This document shows, piece after piece, positions 13,301-26,400 of a stretch of DNA of 64,000 nt. Location of the stretch: positions 40,471-104,470 of the forward strand of contig JABVXU010000181.1 of the NCBI GenBank assembly GCA_013365365.1. Reading direction: 5' to 3'. Source of the DNA: Cruorifilaria tuberocauda (Eukaryota > Nematoda > Chromadorea > Rhabditida > Onchocercidae). The notes below the pieces were generated by a model. It was not told the origin of the DNA. It was given only the letters and a program-made list of their open reading frames with translations, and did not search any database. The position numbers and the translations under genes were made by a program. The first letter of the stretch is position 1. Each line of letters begins with the position of its first letter.

Positions 13301-16300
13301 TTACGACTTTTAACTTATTGTAAATCATTGATGGTTGCAGTGTTAGTATTTATTTTAATCTATTTTTTACCATTAACTAATCTTTATTCATTTATCTTCA
13401 CTCACTTCACTTCACTTATTATCGCTTCAAATAGAAATTTCAAATTAGATTCAAAGTAATTTTTCCTGTAGTTATGAATTTTCTATGAGTAATTTCCAAG
13501 TAAGAATAATATATTGCTCATTATTTACGTATATTATGAACAAATTTTTCAATTTTGAAAATGAGAATGGTTCCTAAAACTTTGACAGAGAAATAATGAT
13601 TGTGAAATGTTACGTTCCTATCATCAAAATATACTCATTTTTCATTTGCAGATGATATTGGCCATTACGATGAATTAGAAAACGAAATAGATGATGGCAA
13701 AAAACATGGTAAATTTTTGCATCAAAAAGTCTTAATTAAATTTTATTACTAATCATTGTTTTCAAACTAATGAGTAACATAATTTCTTGATAATCCTTTT
13801 TTTTCATATCAAATAAATAGTATCGAATAGTCATGGCCAAATTATTTTAATATTTTGCTGTTTTCTATTGAACAATCATATTTCTGTTTCTTTACTTTAT
13901 CAATTAATATTTAGATCAAAAATTTTGTATAAACCAGTCAACTGTAATTTTTTCACTTCCTAATTGAATAGTTGTCATATTTCTCTATTCTCTTAAAATT
14001 CTTAGATGAAATTATTTGAACAATTATTTAATCTTCCTTTCCTATTCTTTAAATCATAAAATCTCTTATTTTTATTAGATTTATATATCACTAATTTGCG
14101 AATATTCGAAAATATCAGTCATTATTCAATTGGGAAAATATTTTTCCTAAATAAATATAAAATTTAATTGTGTCATCATTTCAGAATATTTTGCTCATAA
14201 ATCATAAAGTTTTACTTTTATGTTGCAGCGCCACTATTATCAGCGGAGAACATATTTTATTTGGTGATTGGATGTATGGGCGCAGTTGTTCTCGTTATTG
14301 TTCTTCTGATCTTTGTTTATTATCGTTCAATCAAAAAATCATCTCCTATTACTGAACCACTTCAACTTTCCATCCAGTAAGTATATGCAATTCTTTCGAA
14401 ATGGATCATTCAACTTTTATTTTTTTTGCCAATTAAACAAATATTAATTAGATTATTAAATCGATAGATAAACAAGTATTTTTCTAATTAGTAACAGGAT
14501 ATGAAATATGAAACAGTAAATATCTTTTTAGATTTTCATTTTGACTGGTTTGTTGTTTTTCTAAATAAAACCAAATATTTCGTATTTTTCTAGAAAATCT
14601 GAAAATCTACCGAAGAAAACATCAGTCAACGTGTCTGAAATATATCCTTTAATATCTAAAAACTTCACAAAAGGTATTTTCATTCATTTTTCAATCTTGA
14701 TTCTGATTGTTATTATCGCTGCCATTACTATCAATCGTTCATAACGATCATCAATGATTAACATCATTATTATTTTGGTATCACACATGCATCTGAATAA
14801 GCTTGATATCTTTTAGCTGCCGATAATGTTAATCCTAGCAAGCCATATTCGTCTTTCGCCTTTAAACCTAATATTGTTCCTGTGATAATTTATGAGAAAT
14901 CAAAAGTAATCAATATGGAGAAAGCATTTAGGAAACTACATGCTGATCAGAATTTTTTCGAGGTAAGGATTAGAAATGTCATTCTGACAGATTCAGTTCA
15001 CAGCATGTTTGTTGATGATTTTGAATTTCCATTGTTGAAAATTTTCTGGATGATCACTAGAATTGCATGAGAAATTAACACAAGTGCATTTTTTTCGTAA
15101 AACATCAGAATTTTTGTTTGTACCTAAGGCTGGATTTTTATCTCCGAACGTATTATTTTATAATTCATTTTGTTCATAGTAATTTATCTTGCATATTTTT
15201 TCTTGTTCTTTTGGTTCCTTTCTTGAAAATTCGGAGATTTCTTTTCAAAACTTCTTTTTTTCAAGATTCTCTCGGTAGAAGAGCTTCATGGTACATTCGG
15301 AGAGATGAAATGGGCCATCTGGAAAAAAAATATAAATGATTTTATTGGTGATGTTGATGATCAGGAAGATAATGTATGTTTCGAAGAACGGGTGATTTTA
15401 AAGAGATTGAAACTCACAGCTGATCAAAGATATCTCAGGAAATTTTTGGAAGAGGCGCTAGCATTCTTCGATGTAGGGCGGCATGAGAATTTAGCACAGG
15501 TACATTTCTTTTCTATTCTCTTAGTTTAGTATATCATAAAATTTCATATATTAGTATTTGTTAATTTTAACAATTAGTACTTTTGTTTTAAATCGCTATA
15601 TAAATCAAAATAATAATCTGAATTGCATATTAAGTCATAAAATTATTTATGTAAGATCATTAGATTTTATACAAAATAGTTAGATAATGAAAATAAAATT
15701 GGTTAGAAATTTGTAAAGTGACTGTAGTATTACTATTGTGATTGTTATCATCATTATTGTAATATCACGAGAAGAGTTGTAGTTGAGAATTTCTTTTCTT
15801 ACATTGTAAATGGTTTTAAAAATTTAAAAGGAAGTTTTCAGGTGGCTGCAATAGCATCATATAACGATTTAAATGATGTGGAACAGATAAACGATTATCC
15901 GCTTGTATGTTATTCACACAACGGTTTCGGGAATTTGAAGAAATTTCTCATAAGCTGTCGAAGTGGTCAAGCGAGCGCTCAATTTAATAATCCAAGTAAG
16001 TTTTCTTACTTTAATAGTTCTGTATGATAAGAAAGAGTAGTATTGTCACTAATTCTACTGCCATGTTACAGATGGCAACGGAATACAAACACTTGGTGCA
16101 CACGAACTTGTTTCCATGGCCTTGCAAATATTGAATGCCGTGATACATTTGCATAATTTCGGTGTCATTCATAAAGACATTGCAACAAGGTGCGAATGAT
16201 CCATCTTATTCCTCTTCCTTCCGTTTTCATTCACTAATTCTGCCATTAAAATTAAAAAGACTTTTGCTATGATGGGAGTGTTAAACGACCACCTAAGTGT

Positions 16301-17993
16301 TTTGAGTGCTGCTTGTTTAGCTGAGTACTTGTCTGATCTTAAATATTAATTCATTATGCTTCGAATATAAATATTATATGTGATATCATAATTATCAAAC
16401 ATATTGAACTAAGTTTGCGAAAAAGTTCTGAAGTTAATTTAAATTTTTCTCTAAGTAATTCAGTACATTTAACAAGTTGTAGTGATTTAGTTAAAATTGG
16501 TTTTAGCTTTATAACGATTATAGCGTTAAGTTTGAAGAATTAAATAATTTTGGTCCATTTGCAGTTTACTGAAAAAGAAATTAGCTCCGAAAATTTTTCA
16601 AATAACATTCTACTAATATTACTGTGACATAATTAATTTACAGGAACTGTCTGGTATCCAAAGTTCATAATCGCAATAACCTGTTTGTGCAAATTTGTGA
16701 TTTCGCTTTAAGTAAAGATTTCTTTCCTGATGATTATCACTGCCTGGGCGATAATGAAAACAGACCGATGAAATGGATGGCGCATGAATCATTGATTCAT
16801 AATTCGTTTAATAGTTCTACAGATGTGGTTAGTTCTACTGCACTTCTCATTGCATATTATCATTCCTCCCAGTAGTCAAGAATAATGGATTTGAAATTTG
16901 ATTAAAAAAATCAAAATTAACAAGACGGAATGGTGGAATATATTTTCCAAAGTGTATAAGAAATTTCTCGTACTGATGTATAAACAGAGTAAAAGAAATT
17001 GAAATTTTTTTTCAGTGGTCATTTGGTGTGACGTTATGGGAATTACTGACTTGTGCACAGCAACCTTATCCGGATATTGATCCTGATGAAATGGCTGCAG
17101 TTCTGGAATGTGGCAAACGGTTGTCTCAGCCATATAGTTGTCCAGATGAACTGTAAATTTTTTTTAAAAATCAATTCATATTTTTGAGATAGCACATTTC
17201 GTCAGTTTCAAACTTTTCGAATTTAGTGAAAAATTGAATGAAAACAGAGAAATAACGATTTCTTAGCAGTGCTTCAAGATTATCCTTGACTTTTTCAAAC
17301 AGTATTTGTCGACTTGTAAAAATATCTGACTAACTGAACTAATTTATTTTAATTTCTGCCAAGTTTTATTTCTTCTGCACTTTGAAGATTACATTGCTTT
17401 AAAAGATATGTTGAACTGTTAGATTTAAATCGTCATTTATATAGTAAAAATTGCTGCATATAACATTTTTAAAAGTAACATAGTAACATTTCGTTAATTC
17501 TATTAAATTTATAAATTTTCGAATGGTCATATCAATTTTCACTCGTATTGATGTTTGAAAATATACTTACAAGAAAAAGTAAAAAGTAAAAAATTTACAA
17601 GTAAAAAATAAACTTACACTTGAAAGTATACTTCATTATCTCTTTCACTTTGTAACTCTTCCACATACTATAATAATCGATATCTGATGTTATACCTAAA
17701 CGTATCATTTGGGGAGAATCAAATTTCAAAGATCCAAATTTGAAATTTAAATGACTTTAGATTTTCATCAAATTATTATTTTTCTGCAGTTTAATATACT
17801 GTGGGAATTGAATAGATGATGAGTAAATCTACTCTCTTGCATATCAGTTTGATATCAATTCAACGGATTAGCCATTTGCAGATATGGACTTATGTATTGC
17901 TGTTGGCAGCTGGATTATCGAGATCGTCCCACTACTCAACAACTTCTCATTGCCTTGCAAGAATTTAACTTGCAACTTCTGCAGTATATTTGA
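10380..17993 (+). CDS. lin-18: RYK/Derailed-type Wnt receptor with pseudokinase domain (LIN-18)
   Basis: Fourteen exons: 10380-10485, 10687-10817, 11083-11176, 11416-11604, 13652-13708, 14229-14376, 14594-14673, 14817-14962, 15266-15499, 15842-15995, 16072-16189, 16644-16827, 17016-17152, 17882-17993; 629 residues, every junction in frame (human RYK 607). Residues 1-20 form a signal peptide (MKWIFIITLQILFF...). The WIF domain (about 22-175) binds Wnt and keeps its cysteine pair (EYRCTG, EKLCMA). The membrane span is about 201-224. The cytoplasmic kinase-like domain starts near 318: LHGTFGEM in the G-loop, HKD at 480-482 and DFA at 505-507 in place of HRD and DFG, then the RYK signature DYHCLGDNENRP, which identifies the family. 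It acts at the cell surface in Wnt-guided cell polarity and axon guidance. Intron 4 is about 2 kb and holds GA/CT tracts. Poly(A) signal AATAAA is at 18109. Confidence 0.93.
11921..11983. repeat. Exact 23-bp direct repeat in lin-18 intron 4
   Basis: The 23-bp sequence at 11921-11943 recurs without change at 11961-11983, 40 bp later. It is pure AT-rich sequence (TTAATATTTATAATTAATTA core) and probably a local replication-slippage product. Confidence 0.7.
12228..12450. repeat. Polypurine tract followed by polypyrimidine tract in lin-18 intron 4
   Basis: A GA-rich stretch (12228-12312, with GAGAGAGGG units) is followed by CT-rich stretches (12317-12330, 12405-12425 with CTTT units, 12438-12452). 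At the switch point AGAGAAGGAT / ATCCTTTCTCT forms a short inverted repeat around a 3-base centre. It is microsatellite-like, with potential to fold as a purine-pyrimidine hairpin. Confidence 0.6.
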
Positions 17994-20485
17994 AAAGCAC
18001 GATATTACTGAAAGAAAAAATTCAATTCATTCATTTTCTTATTAAATTTTGATATCATTTTAAGGTAAATAAGGAGAAAAGAAAACGGAAATTAAAGTAT
18101 TATTTGTTAATAAATTATCAGGTACTCTTCATTTTTTCCATCAATTTAGTCAAATTTGAAATTTTGATTGTAAAGTGGCCTTTATGTTAGTTCATAAGAA
18201 AATAAGCAGGGAGACTTTTCAAGACAATTTGGGAGGAAAAGAACAAACTCAGATTTTAAACATTGCAATTTTTTATACATACCTCTAAAGGTAACATCTT
18301 TCCATCAAATAATTTAAAATTTAATTTATTGAATGTATATTTGACTAGTGACTTTATTGATCTACGAAATTTAACATCATTTGTATGATTTTTAATTTTT
18401 TGTAATAAATTGATAACCTCATGTTTTTAAGATAAGAATTTTGTTATGTTTTTTCCTTTCTTTTTTTAAAATAAAGTGGATTGAAGTTGCATGGAACGTT
18501 AGACCCGTTAATTTATTTCGTTTTTATCTCGAGTGATGTTTATTAAATAGCTCTCAGAAGCAGAAATCATTTTGCCAAGATTTCTTTCGCTTTTATTTTT
18601 CTCCAATTAATCAAGTATTAATGACATGTTTGAAAATTTCAAGTGTTATTTCAGAAGAGCACAAGTGGCAAAATGAAATACTAGTTGTAAAAGAAAACTC
18701 TGCTAAATATCATCAGCGCTATGTGATGTGATCTTTCATCAAATAGACTAAGCAGCTTATTAACCTAATTATTTTGACTCTTTAAAAGCGAAAAAATATA
18801 TAGTTTTATTAAGGAAGGTAAAGAATAAATCAATTTATGATCTAATTCCAAAAACGATAGTTCATCTCAGAACAATTTGCGGATGAGGAATGGAATGTAA
18901 AATCCGGAAATTACATCTTAAGTATTTCAAAATTTTGGTAGATCGTATAATAAGCTGAACATTATTAATATATTGCTACAGGCATTTTAATGATTCTTAC
19001 AATATTATAGTCATTTTTTGACATTTTCTTTTCTATGTTTTATTAATGATAATAAGCAAAAGTCAGTGATATTAGAATGAATATGCATGGATGACAAACA
19101 AGAGTTAAGAATATTAAAATGAGTTTGTAATTCTTCCTAAGAAATAAGCAATTCCTTTTTTTCTGCAACCTTATGTCAAAGCGAAAAAAAAGCATGTGCC
19201 ATCAATCATTTCTCATAATAAATATGATTTATTTTGATGAATGTTTGTCAAGAAAGTTATTACAAGTGAACAATAGCGATGTAAAAACATCTTTGCATTA
19301 AAGCTTGTTAAAATCGAGATTAGGTGCTTTTTCCAACATACTGCATAACAGTCTCCATTTTGAATAAACTTTTTTTTGGTTTAATTTTTTCTTACCAGTT
19401 ATGTCACACATTCAAAGCATAACGAGTGATTCTTGAGAACTTTGAAAAACACGAAAAAGTTTAGAAGCCCAATTTTATTCATCAATTTTTAATTTCAAGA
19501 TTTTCAAAAATGAAAAATAGAGAAAAAAGATGGAGTCTAGTTCTCTGAAAAAACGATCCCTCCTTCCTGCCTGATGGGCTACCCCTTAGCTTTTAGTGTT
19601 ATATGAATATATTACCAGTTCTTCTTAGTCCAGTAAACATTAAGTACTTGTTTTCATTAGGACGCTACAATTTGGTTCATCTACTCAAATTAATGATTGC
19701 TCAATTTTCATCTCGTTTTTTCTAGCCACCAACAAATCTAATCAAGTATCAATTAAACCGCTGTTAACTTTTTCATTCAATTTCTAAATTCAGGTCATCC
19801 AACGATAGAAACTATTTTCATAAGATTTTTGATTTGAACAAATACCATCATTCGTGGGAAAAACATTATATATTTTTTGCTCTAAAAGTTCGTTTTCCCG
19901 ATTCGAGATAGCTCAGTTTCTGAAAACAGCCGATAAATTTATAAAATAAGATTTAATGCAGCACCATTACAGACAACTGCCGGAACTTCTTATATGTTTT
20001 AATCAAGAGATACCTCCATTAGTTATGATTGGTGTGGTCAGATATATGCTTTCATAATTGATAATAAACAAACACTTTGCAACGGTTTTATTGATTCATT
20101 TCACAATTTTTTTCTTCTTCCCACTTACGGTTCAAAATACGTTCCTAATTATTCAATCGAATCACAAATTTAGTATAAAAGCACTTTATAATTCCTGGAC
20201 GAAATGATTTATGGGGGAAATAATAGCTTCCTCTCTTCTGTAATGTAGTGGGCTTAAATAATTCTTCCCAATACTTATGCATTCACTTTCAATGCATCGC
20301 AAGATAATTTATTGAAAAATAAGTGAGATCAAGACAGGACGATTCCGAATCTTGGAAACTCCATCACTCCTTTCTATACGATTTCTTGATATTTTAAACT
20401 AATTTTAATCTCGGTAATCATGAAAAGAAACAACATACAGCAATATAACCAAGTTCACATCTGGAATTGATTTACTAAATGATTT
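17994..20485. other. Convergent intergenic region between lin-18 and npp-15
   Basis: About 2.5 kb where lin-18 (+) and npp-15 (-) converge. It should contain both 3' UTRs. The lin-18 poly(A) signal is at 18109-18114. No further exons, RNA genes or repeats are supported. Confidence 0.5.
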
Positions 20486-23400
20486 TTACGCTCCCCTACT
20501 TGAGATACTTCTTCTAGCAGCTTCTTCACTAGTCCGAAGTAAAACACTGAATAATTTATTCTGCGCGAATTCAGATAAACATTCAGCTAGTTCCTTCGTA
20601 TCAGGTATTAATTCCAGTTTCCGCTCGTTTGATAACTTAACTAAAATCAAAATATAATTAAGAAGTGATTTTAAAGCATTAGGAAAGTAAAAAGCTGATG
20701 ACTGGCACAATCAAAGGATCAAAAGAGTTTACGAATTTTCCAAAAACAATAATCGTATACAGAAAATACATACCATATGCAACAATTCTGTCCAATAATT
20801 CGCTGTAAACAGTTGGATACTGTGGATCATCAACGCGTGTTACTTTTTTCCAGTAATCGCTATTCGCCCTTATAGCAGCTATCCATATTTTGGTTTGTAA
20901 AGAACGTACCAAGTCACCCGTTCGATTTGATGCTTCTTCGTCCATCAGTATTGATAACGTGAGCAGTGCACTGAATTAAAATATTCAAATTACCTATTTT
21001 ACAAAATTCCCTAAGACATGAATAATATCAATTTACGCGATTTGAACAGAAAATGATATATTCAATGAGGCAACTTTTTAAGGTGTAAAATGTATGAAAC
21101 AACTTCATCATTATGATTAAAATTTCATCTGTTATAATCTGAAAAAGAAATAATATAGACTCTATTAAATAAATTACGAAAAGAATTTACTCAAAATATC
21201 GCTCAGCGTCACATGACGTATCATTCAAATGTGCTCTTATGATTTCTTCTGCGGTAAAAGATGGTATCTTTGGAAGTGGATTAGATGAGTCGAATTTCTG
21301 AAAAAATATAATATTGAAATTTCATAACCTAAATAACCTTAAACGACTTATCGGTTTATTAAGAGAACATTTCTTCAATGAAGATTCTTAGTTGAATGTT
21401 CTACTCGCTTCATCGTAGAATTGTTTTTTCTAATTGTTTTAATATTTACCATTTCTAAATTTGGATCAATTTTTTGTTGAAGCTTGATTAAATTGAGGTC
21501 GCATTTGACGCCTTCCAGGAAACTATTATCTATTTCATTTTCGCAAAGGGCAGAAAGCTTTGCAAAAGAAAGCAAACGCTGAAATTGAAAGCGTTAACAT
21601 TTGATGAAAGATTTTATAATCTTTACAATTCTTATACATGCTGTTTTACTCATATTGATTTAAAAAATTTAAACTGTAATCACAAAAAAATCAATAGAAT
21701 ATTCCATCTTTAGTAGCATAGTATTTTTTAAAAGGATCAAATCTTTATATTTTCTAAACATTTCTAAACATTATAGATTTTTATAAGCATGAAACCAACT
21801 CTTTTCAGTATAACATCATCGTTTGATTTCCGTGAGAGTGTTTTAAGAGTATGACATGCCTAAAATCAAAGTTATAAAAATGAGGCATTTCATCTGGTTT
21901 ATCAGAGCTGTGAATTCCGTTTATTTAATGAATATTTAATGAATTTAATGAATCATCAGCACTGATTTAAACCAAGCTTGATTCTTGTACTCTCGAGAAA
22001 GTTGCTATCAATAATTTATCCACTAATGAATCGAAAAATAAGTAAAAAATTCGCTTCTTTACAGTCAATTTGAGGATTAATTACTTTATGATAAAAATAA
22101 TCATAACTCATATAGCATGAAAGCCATTTGCATAAAAGCAATTATTTTATAAATTTATAGATTGAAAACCTTGGTAAAATCGCCATTTTCAAGATCACGC
22201 ATCCATCCAACATTAGTTTGTGTTGCGAAGAAAAGATCAGCCTCTGGTTCTTTCATTTCCAGTAGATCTCTCATGTATCCTAAAACAGCAACACTGAGAA
22301 TTTTTTCACAAACAGTAATGAATTATTTCTTTAGAAGAAAAATAATTACCATTTTCAAGATAATATTCATATAACATATTGCAAAAATTGCCAGAACTGA
22401 AGAATTCCTTATATTCTTGGATTTTAGTTTTCCTTTCCAAATCTGGTAAAGCGCATGCCAATCGTATTATAGTTTTGAAGTCCTTAAAAAAATATTTTTT
22501 ACAAAAAGAATTGCACAAACTAAAGTCATTAAACAAGATAAATAATTTTTTCACTCGTAAAATGGAAGCTTCTGAGAGAATTCGAAACTTCTGAATCAGA
22601 ATTAGAATAAAAATTAGTTTAACAAACATCAAATTCAGAAACCATGAAGTTCTATTCATCCTTGCCTATTCTCTTAAGATATTGTCTTTTTCCCAACTTG
22701 CTGTTCCGGAATATGAATGCTGCTCATAATTTTTTGAAAATATATTTTAAAAATAACAAACCTGAAAACGTTTCGATAATTCTAAAGCAATCGCATGTTC
22801 AGAAATTTCTAAAAATTTGGCCACAATTGGTGAATTTTGCCGATCATCGAGTGATTGTTCATTCATAATGAATGCAGCAATGAGTACACTTTGTTTCAAT
22901 AACGCCGCATATTTCGGGCAGTCACGACCAGCTTGGTGAACATAATTAAATAATATGTTCAACTGAAACACATAGCTGACTACTGTTTTAACGAATTTAT
23001 GCACAGAAATTGGCTAAAAAACCAACGTGTTTTATGAAAGGCTTCAATATAGATTTTTCTTGCGTCCATCGTAAATCATTTTCTATATCAAGAACATTTT
23101 CTGTATCACGACGTTCATCAATCGCTTCCTTTCCAATAATCAAGGCAGTACCAACATATTCTATACATTCCAGCTTATAATCCATCACTTCATTATTGCT
23201 ACCTACAATATCTTCTTCCTCTTCAATGAGACCATTGAAGAATTCATCAACCCGAGAAACCTGAAATGGAAAAAACTGTAGTGCTAGTAACAGTGCTTCA
23301 GTTACTAAATTTTGAAGTTTTTGTACTAAAAAAGCTCATTCTGTTCTATTAATGAAAAAGAAGCGAATCTTAGCACTAATAAAGCTGACTCTTGAAAAAT

Positions 23401-26400
23401 TAGAAGTGAAAAAAAAATTACTTCTCGAAAAAAGTAATCATAGCGAGTGAGCAATTCTCGTTCTCCGTCAATGCTTTCTTTTCGCTTCAGTAATACCCTT
23501 TTCACAGCTGCATCGAAAATTGGAGACGGGTTTTGCTGCAAAAGAAATCTATCAATTCAAAGTAAAATTAAAGATATTAAAGATTTGAATTTTAGATAAA
23601 TTTCTCGCACGTTTTTTTAACCTGAAATTTTCAGAAAACGTGCCTTATTCCACTTGTACAATGCAATCGCAATATCAATCTTTTCCATTAATTCAACAAT
23701 TTGAGAACGCGCGCTGCGTGAATGAGAGAGATGAGTTTTAACAGTTCGATTTAACTGAAACAAATATAATATCACATCAGAGAAGAGAATAAAGCATGAC
23801 ATTTTAAGATGAAGATGAGCGAAAAGCTATAATAAAAATTAAGCAAAACTGGTAGTTTTCTAATTTATTGTATTGTATAAAAACTGCAGGAAAAAAATCA
23901 CTGTATCATCGAGTCCAACGCTTCTGATGAAAAGAATAAACATTGCCAAAACTCTCTTCTTCTGTTCTTCTAAATGTACTTCTAATAAAAACGAACTTTT
24001 CGACGATATTTGGCTCACCATTGCTCCTGCTGAAAAATAAACACGAAAATAAGCATGGCAAATAAGCATATATCCACTTCCATCTAAGATCTAAAAGCTT
24101 GAAACAGAACATTAAATTGAAATAGAACTTGCATTGAGATGAACTGCTAATAGCACACCAACGTTCATCATTTGGGATATCGTCAGCTATATTGATTGCA
24201 TAATCTACACATATCTGTGCAATACCAATACACCGATTTTCCAAAAGTTCTTGTATCATACTGCTAGCTTCATGCTTGAAAATACTTAGCTCAAAATATG
24301 AAACAAATGTAGCAGTCTAACTAAAACTTCTCATTATTTGAAGACGAGATTGTGGGATACTATAGGATATCACAACAAGGACCTTCTAATTAAACAAGCA
24401 AAGGTACTGTTATACTAGGTTTGCCAAGGAGCAAATAAAAATTAATTTAGACACCAGTTCATTATGAAGGTTACAATAATCCATTTAAACTAGTTAACGT
24501 ACCAAATCAGCTTTCGAAAAGAGGTAGAATGCTAAAGCGAGTGTACGACGATCAGTTGTAGCGCTTGAAAGATTTACTGGATGAACTTCAGTCTTACTCA
24601 TCTGTGCTATAGTTTGTGTCAAATTTGCATCAAATCCTCTGCAATTTGCCATTTTCAATAGTAAATAATATATTCAATTTCAAAAGATAAAGTTACCTAG
24701 GAAGTAATCTCACTCGTTGCAAACCACTTTCTTCCAGAAAAACATAACAATACCGAGCATCACGACCTGTAACACTTAGAAATTGAGAAATCAAAATTTT
24801 AGTATATGCTACACTAAATTTCCCAACAAGTATTGCTTTCCTTTTTTCATTCATTTTGATAACTGCAAAGGGCATGCTTAACTGGATGTGAAACCATTGT
24901 CAAAAACATTAGCAAAGAGAGATAGGATAATGGATCAGTCAACTGCAACAAAGAGACTACTAAAGCTGAATAACAAACTTCAAGCAAATAAGAAATAATC
25001 AATGTACAAACAAAAATGCTTCAGATAAACAATTAAAAAATACATAAAAGATTACGTATTTACCAGAACTAATGAACGTGGCGTTGTAAGTAGCACGTAA
25101 CGCCAACTTAAGCGGAGTTTTTTTGAGCAATCGGTCAGGTAGACGGAAAGAATAAACAGCTTTTTGAGTAATCACAAAGACATCATCCATTTTTTCGTGT
25201 ACTAATTGCTCGGAGTTAGCCGGTAATCTTAGTGCGATATTTGCCAGAACATTTTTTTCGTTTAACTGCAATTGTTTGATCAGCTTACTAGCATTAAAAT
25301 TGAAACAAAATTCCTTCAAACGATAATTTAAATTTATTTTAACGAAGAATATTAGCAAAGTTGATTGGACTTTCAGTATATTGAATACAGAAATTTTTAT
25401 TGGAAAGAGGACTAATTCTGATGAATACAGGAGTGTTTCAGCAAGAATTTCGCATATGGAAATAAATAATGTGACTGATTTAATTTGTCACTTAAATTAT
25501 TCTTTGTTGGATGGAAAAAAATTTGTCTTTATGTATATAAATAAGGTGAAATACGTTTTACATACATCAAGGCTTTTTTTAATCACATATAATGCATGTG
25601 AAATCAAATGCAAAAGATCTACTGATTTACCTTATACTCGTTTGAGAAAGCGTTTAAAGTACAAAACCATTCTAAAGTTACAGGAGCATGTGAACCATCA
25701 TATTCCGATACGTAACCTGAAAATTTTGTTGAAATTCTTCTGGCAAAAGCATTTTTATCAGAAAGCTTAATCTTTTCTTTGCAAAAAAGGGCAGGTAATA
25801 TTTTGCTGTAGAGAGATTTGCTAAAATTACTCAGTTATACATTGAAACCCATTATTGCTCTGGTTCACTTTCAGTTTTAAACTTCATATTTTTTAGTTAA
25901 CACTAACCAAAAGCAAAGTGTATCTGTGTAGAAACACTTTTATTACAGCATGCAAATAAGATCAATGTGCCATGCCTGATGTTAACCGCATCTACAATCC
26001 ATGACTTAATTTCATCACGCCAATGAGTCTGTTTTTCAACGTCATTTAATTTCTAAAAACGCATTACCATTATTCTTCAAAATAGTTCAAACATAAGAAT
26101 CTCTAAATAAAGTATACATACCCACAGATTCGACATAAAGCGTTCGGTCGCACTATCTGCTAAATCACAGCTCCAAATCTTTGCACAATCTCTCATCGAA
26201 TAAGAATGAAGATGATACTCGGTCACCGCAAGTACATGCATATTTTTTGTAGCAATTGAATTTGAACTACTTGATTCACTGGAAGATGAACGAACCAAAT
26301 CACCAGTTGACTGTTCATATACCAAAGCCTTAACCAATCTAAACTTTCTTCATAATTTTTGTGTATAGGTGTTAACATCTGGTTTTTAAGATATAATATA

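Noticed and set aside
25064..25373. Alternative npp-15 exon starting near 25373, behind ACTGAAAG
   Set aside because: It was considered to fix phase after 25908, but a better exon (25716-25631) was found that restores both phase and homology.
25381..25770. Longest plus-strand open frame in the npp-15 region (129 codons, no early ATG)
   Set aside because: It is antisense to an npp-15 exon (25716-25631) whose splice sites, phase and Nup133 similarity are good; it has no family match and begins without ATG.
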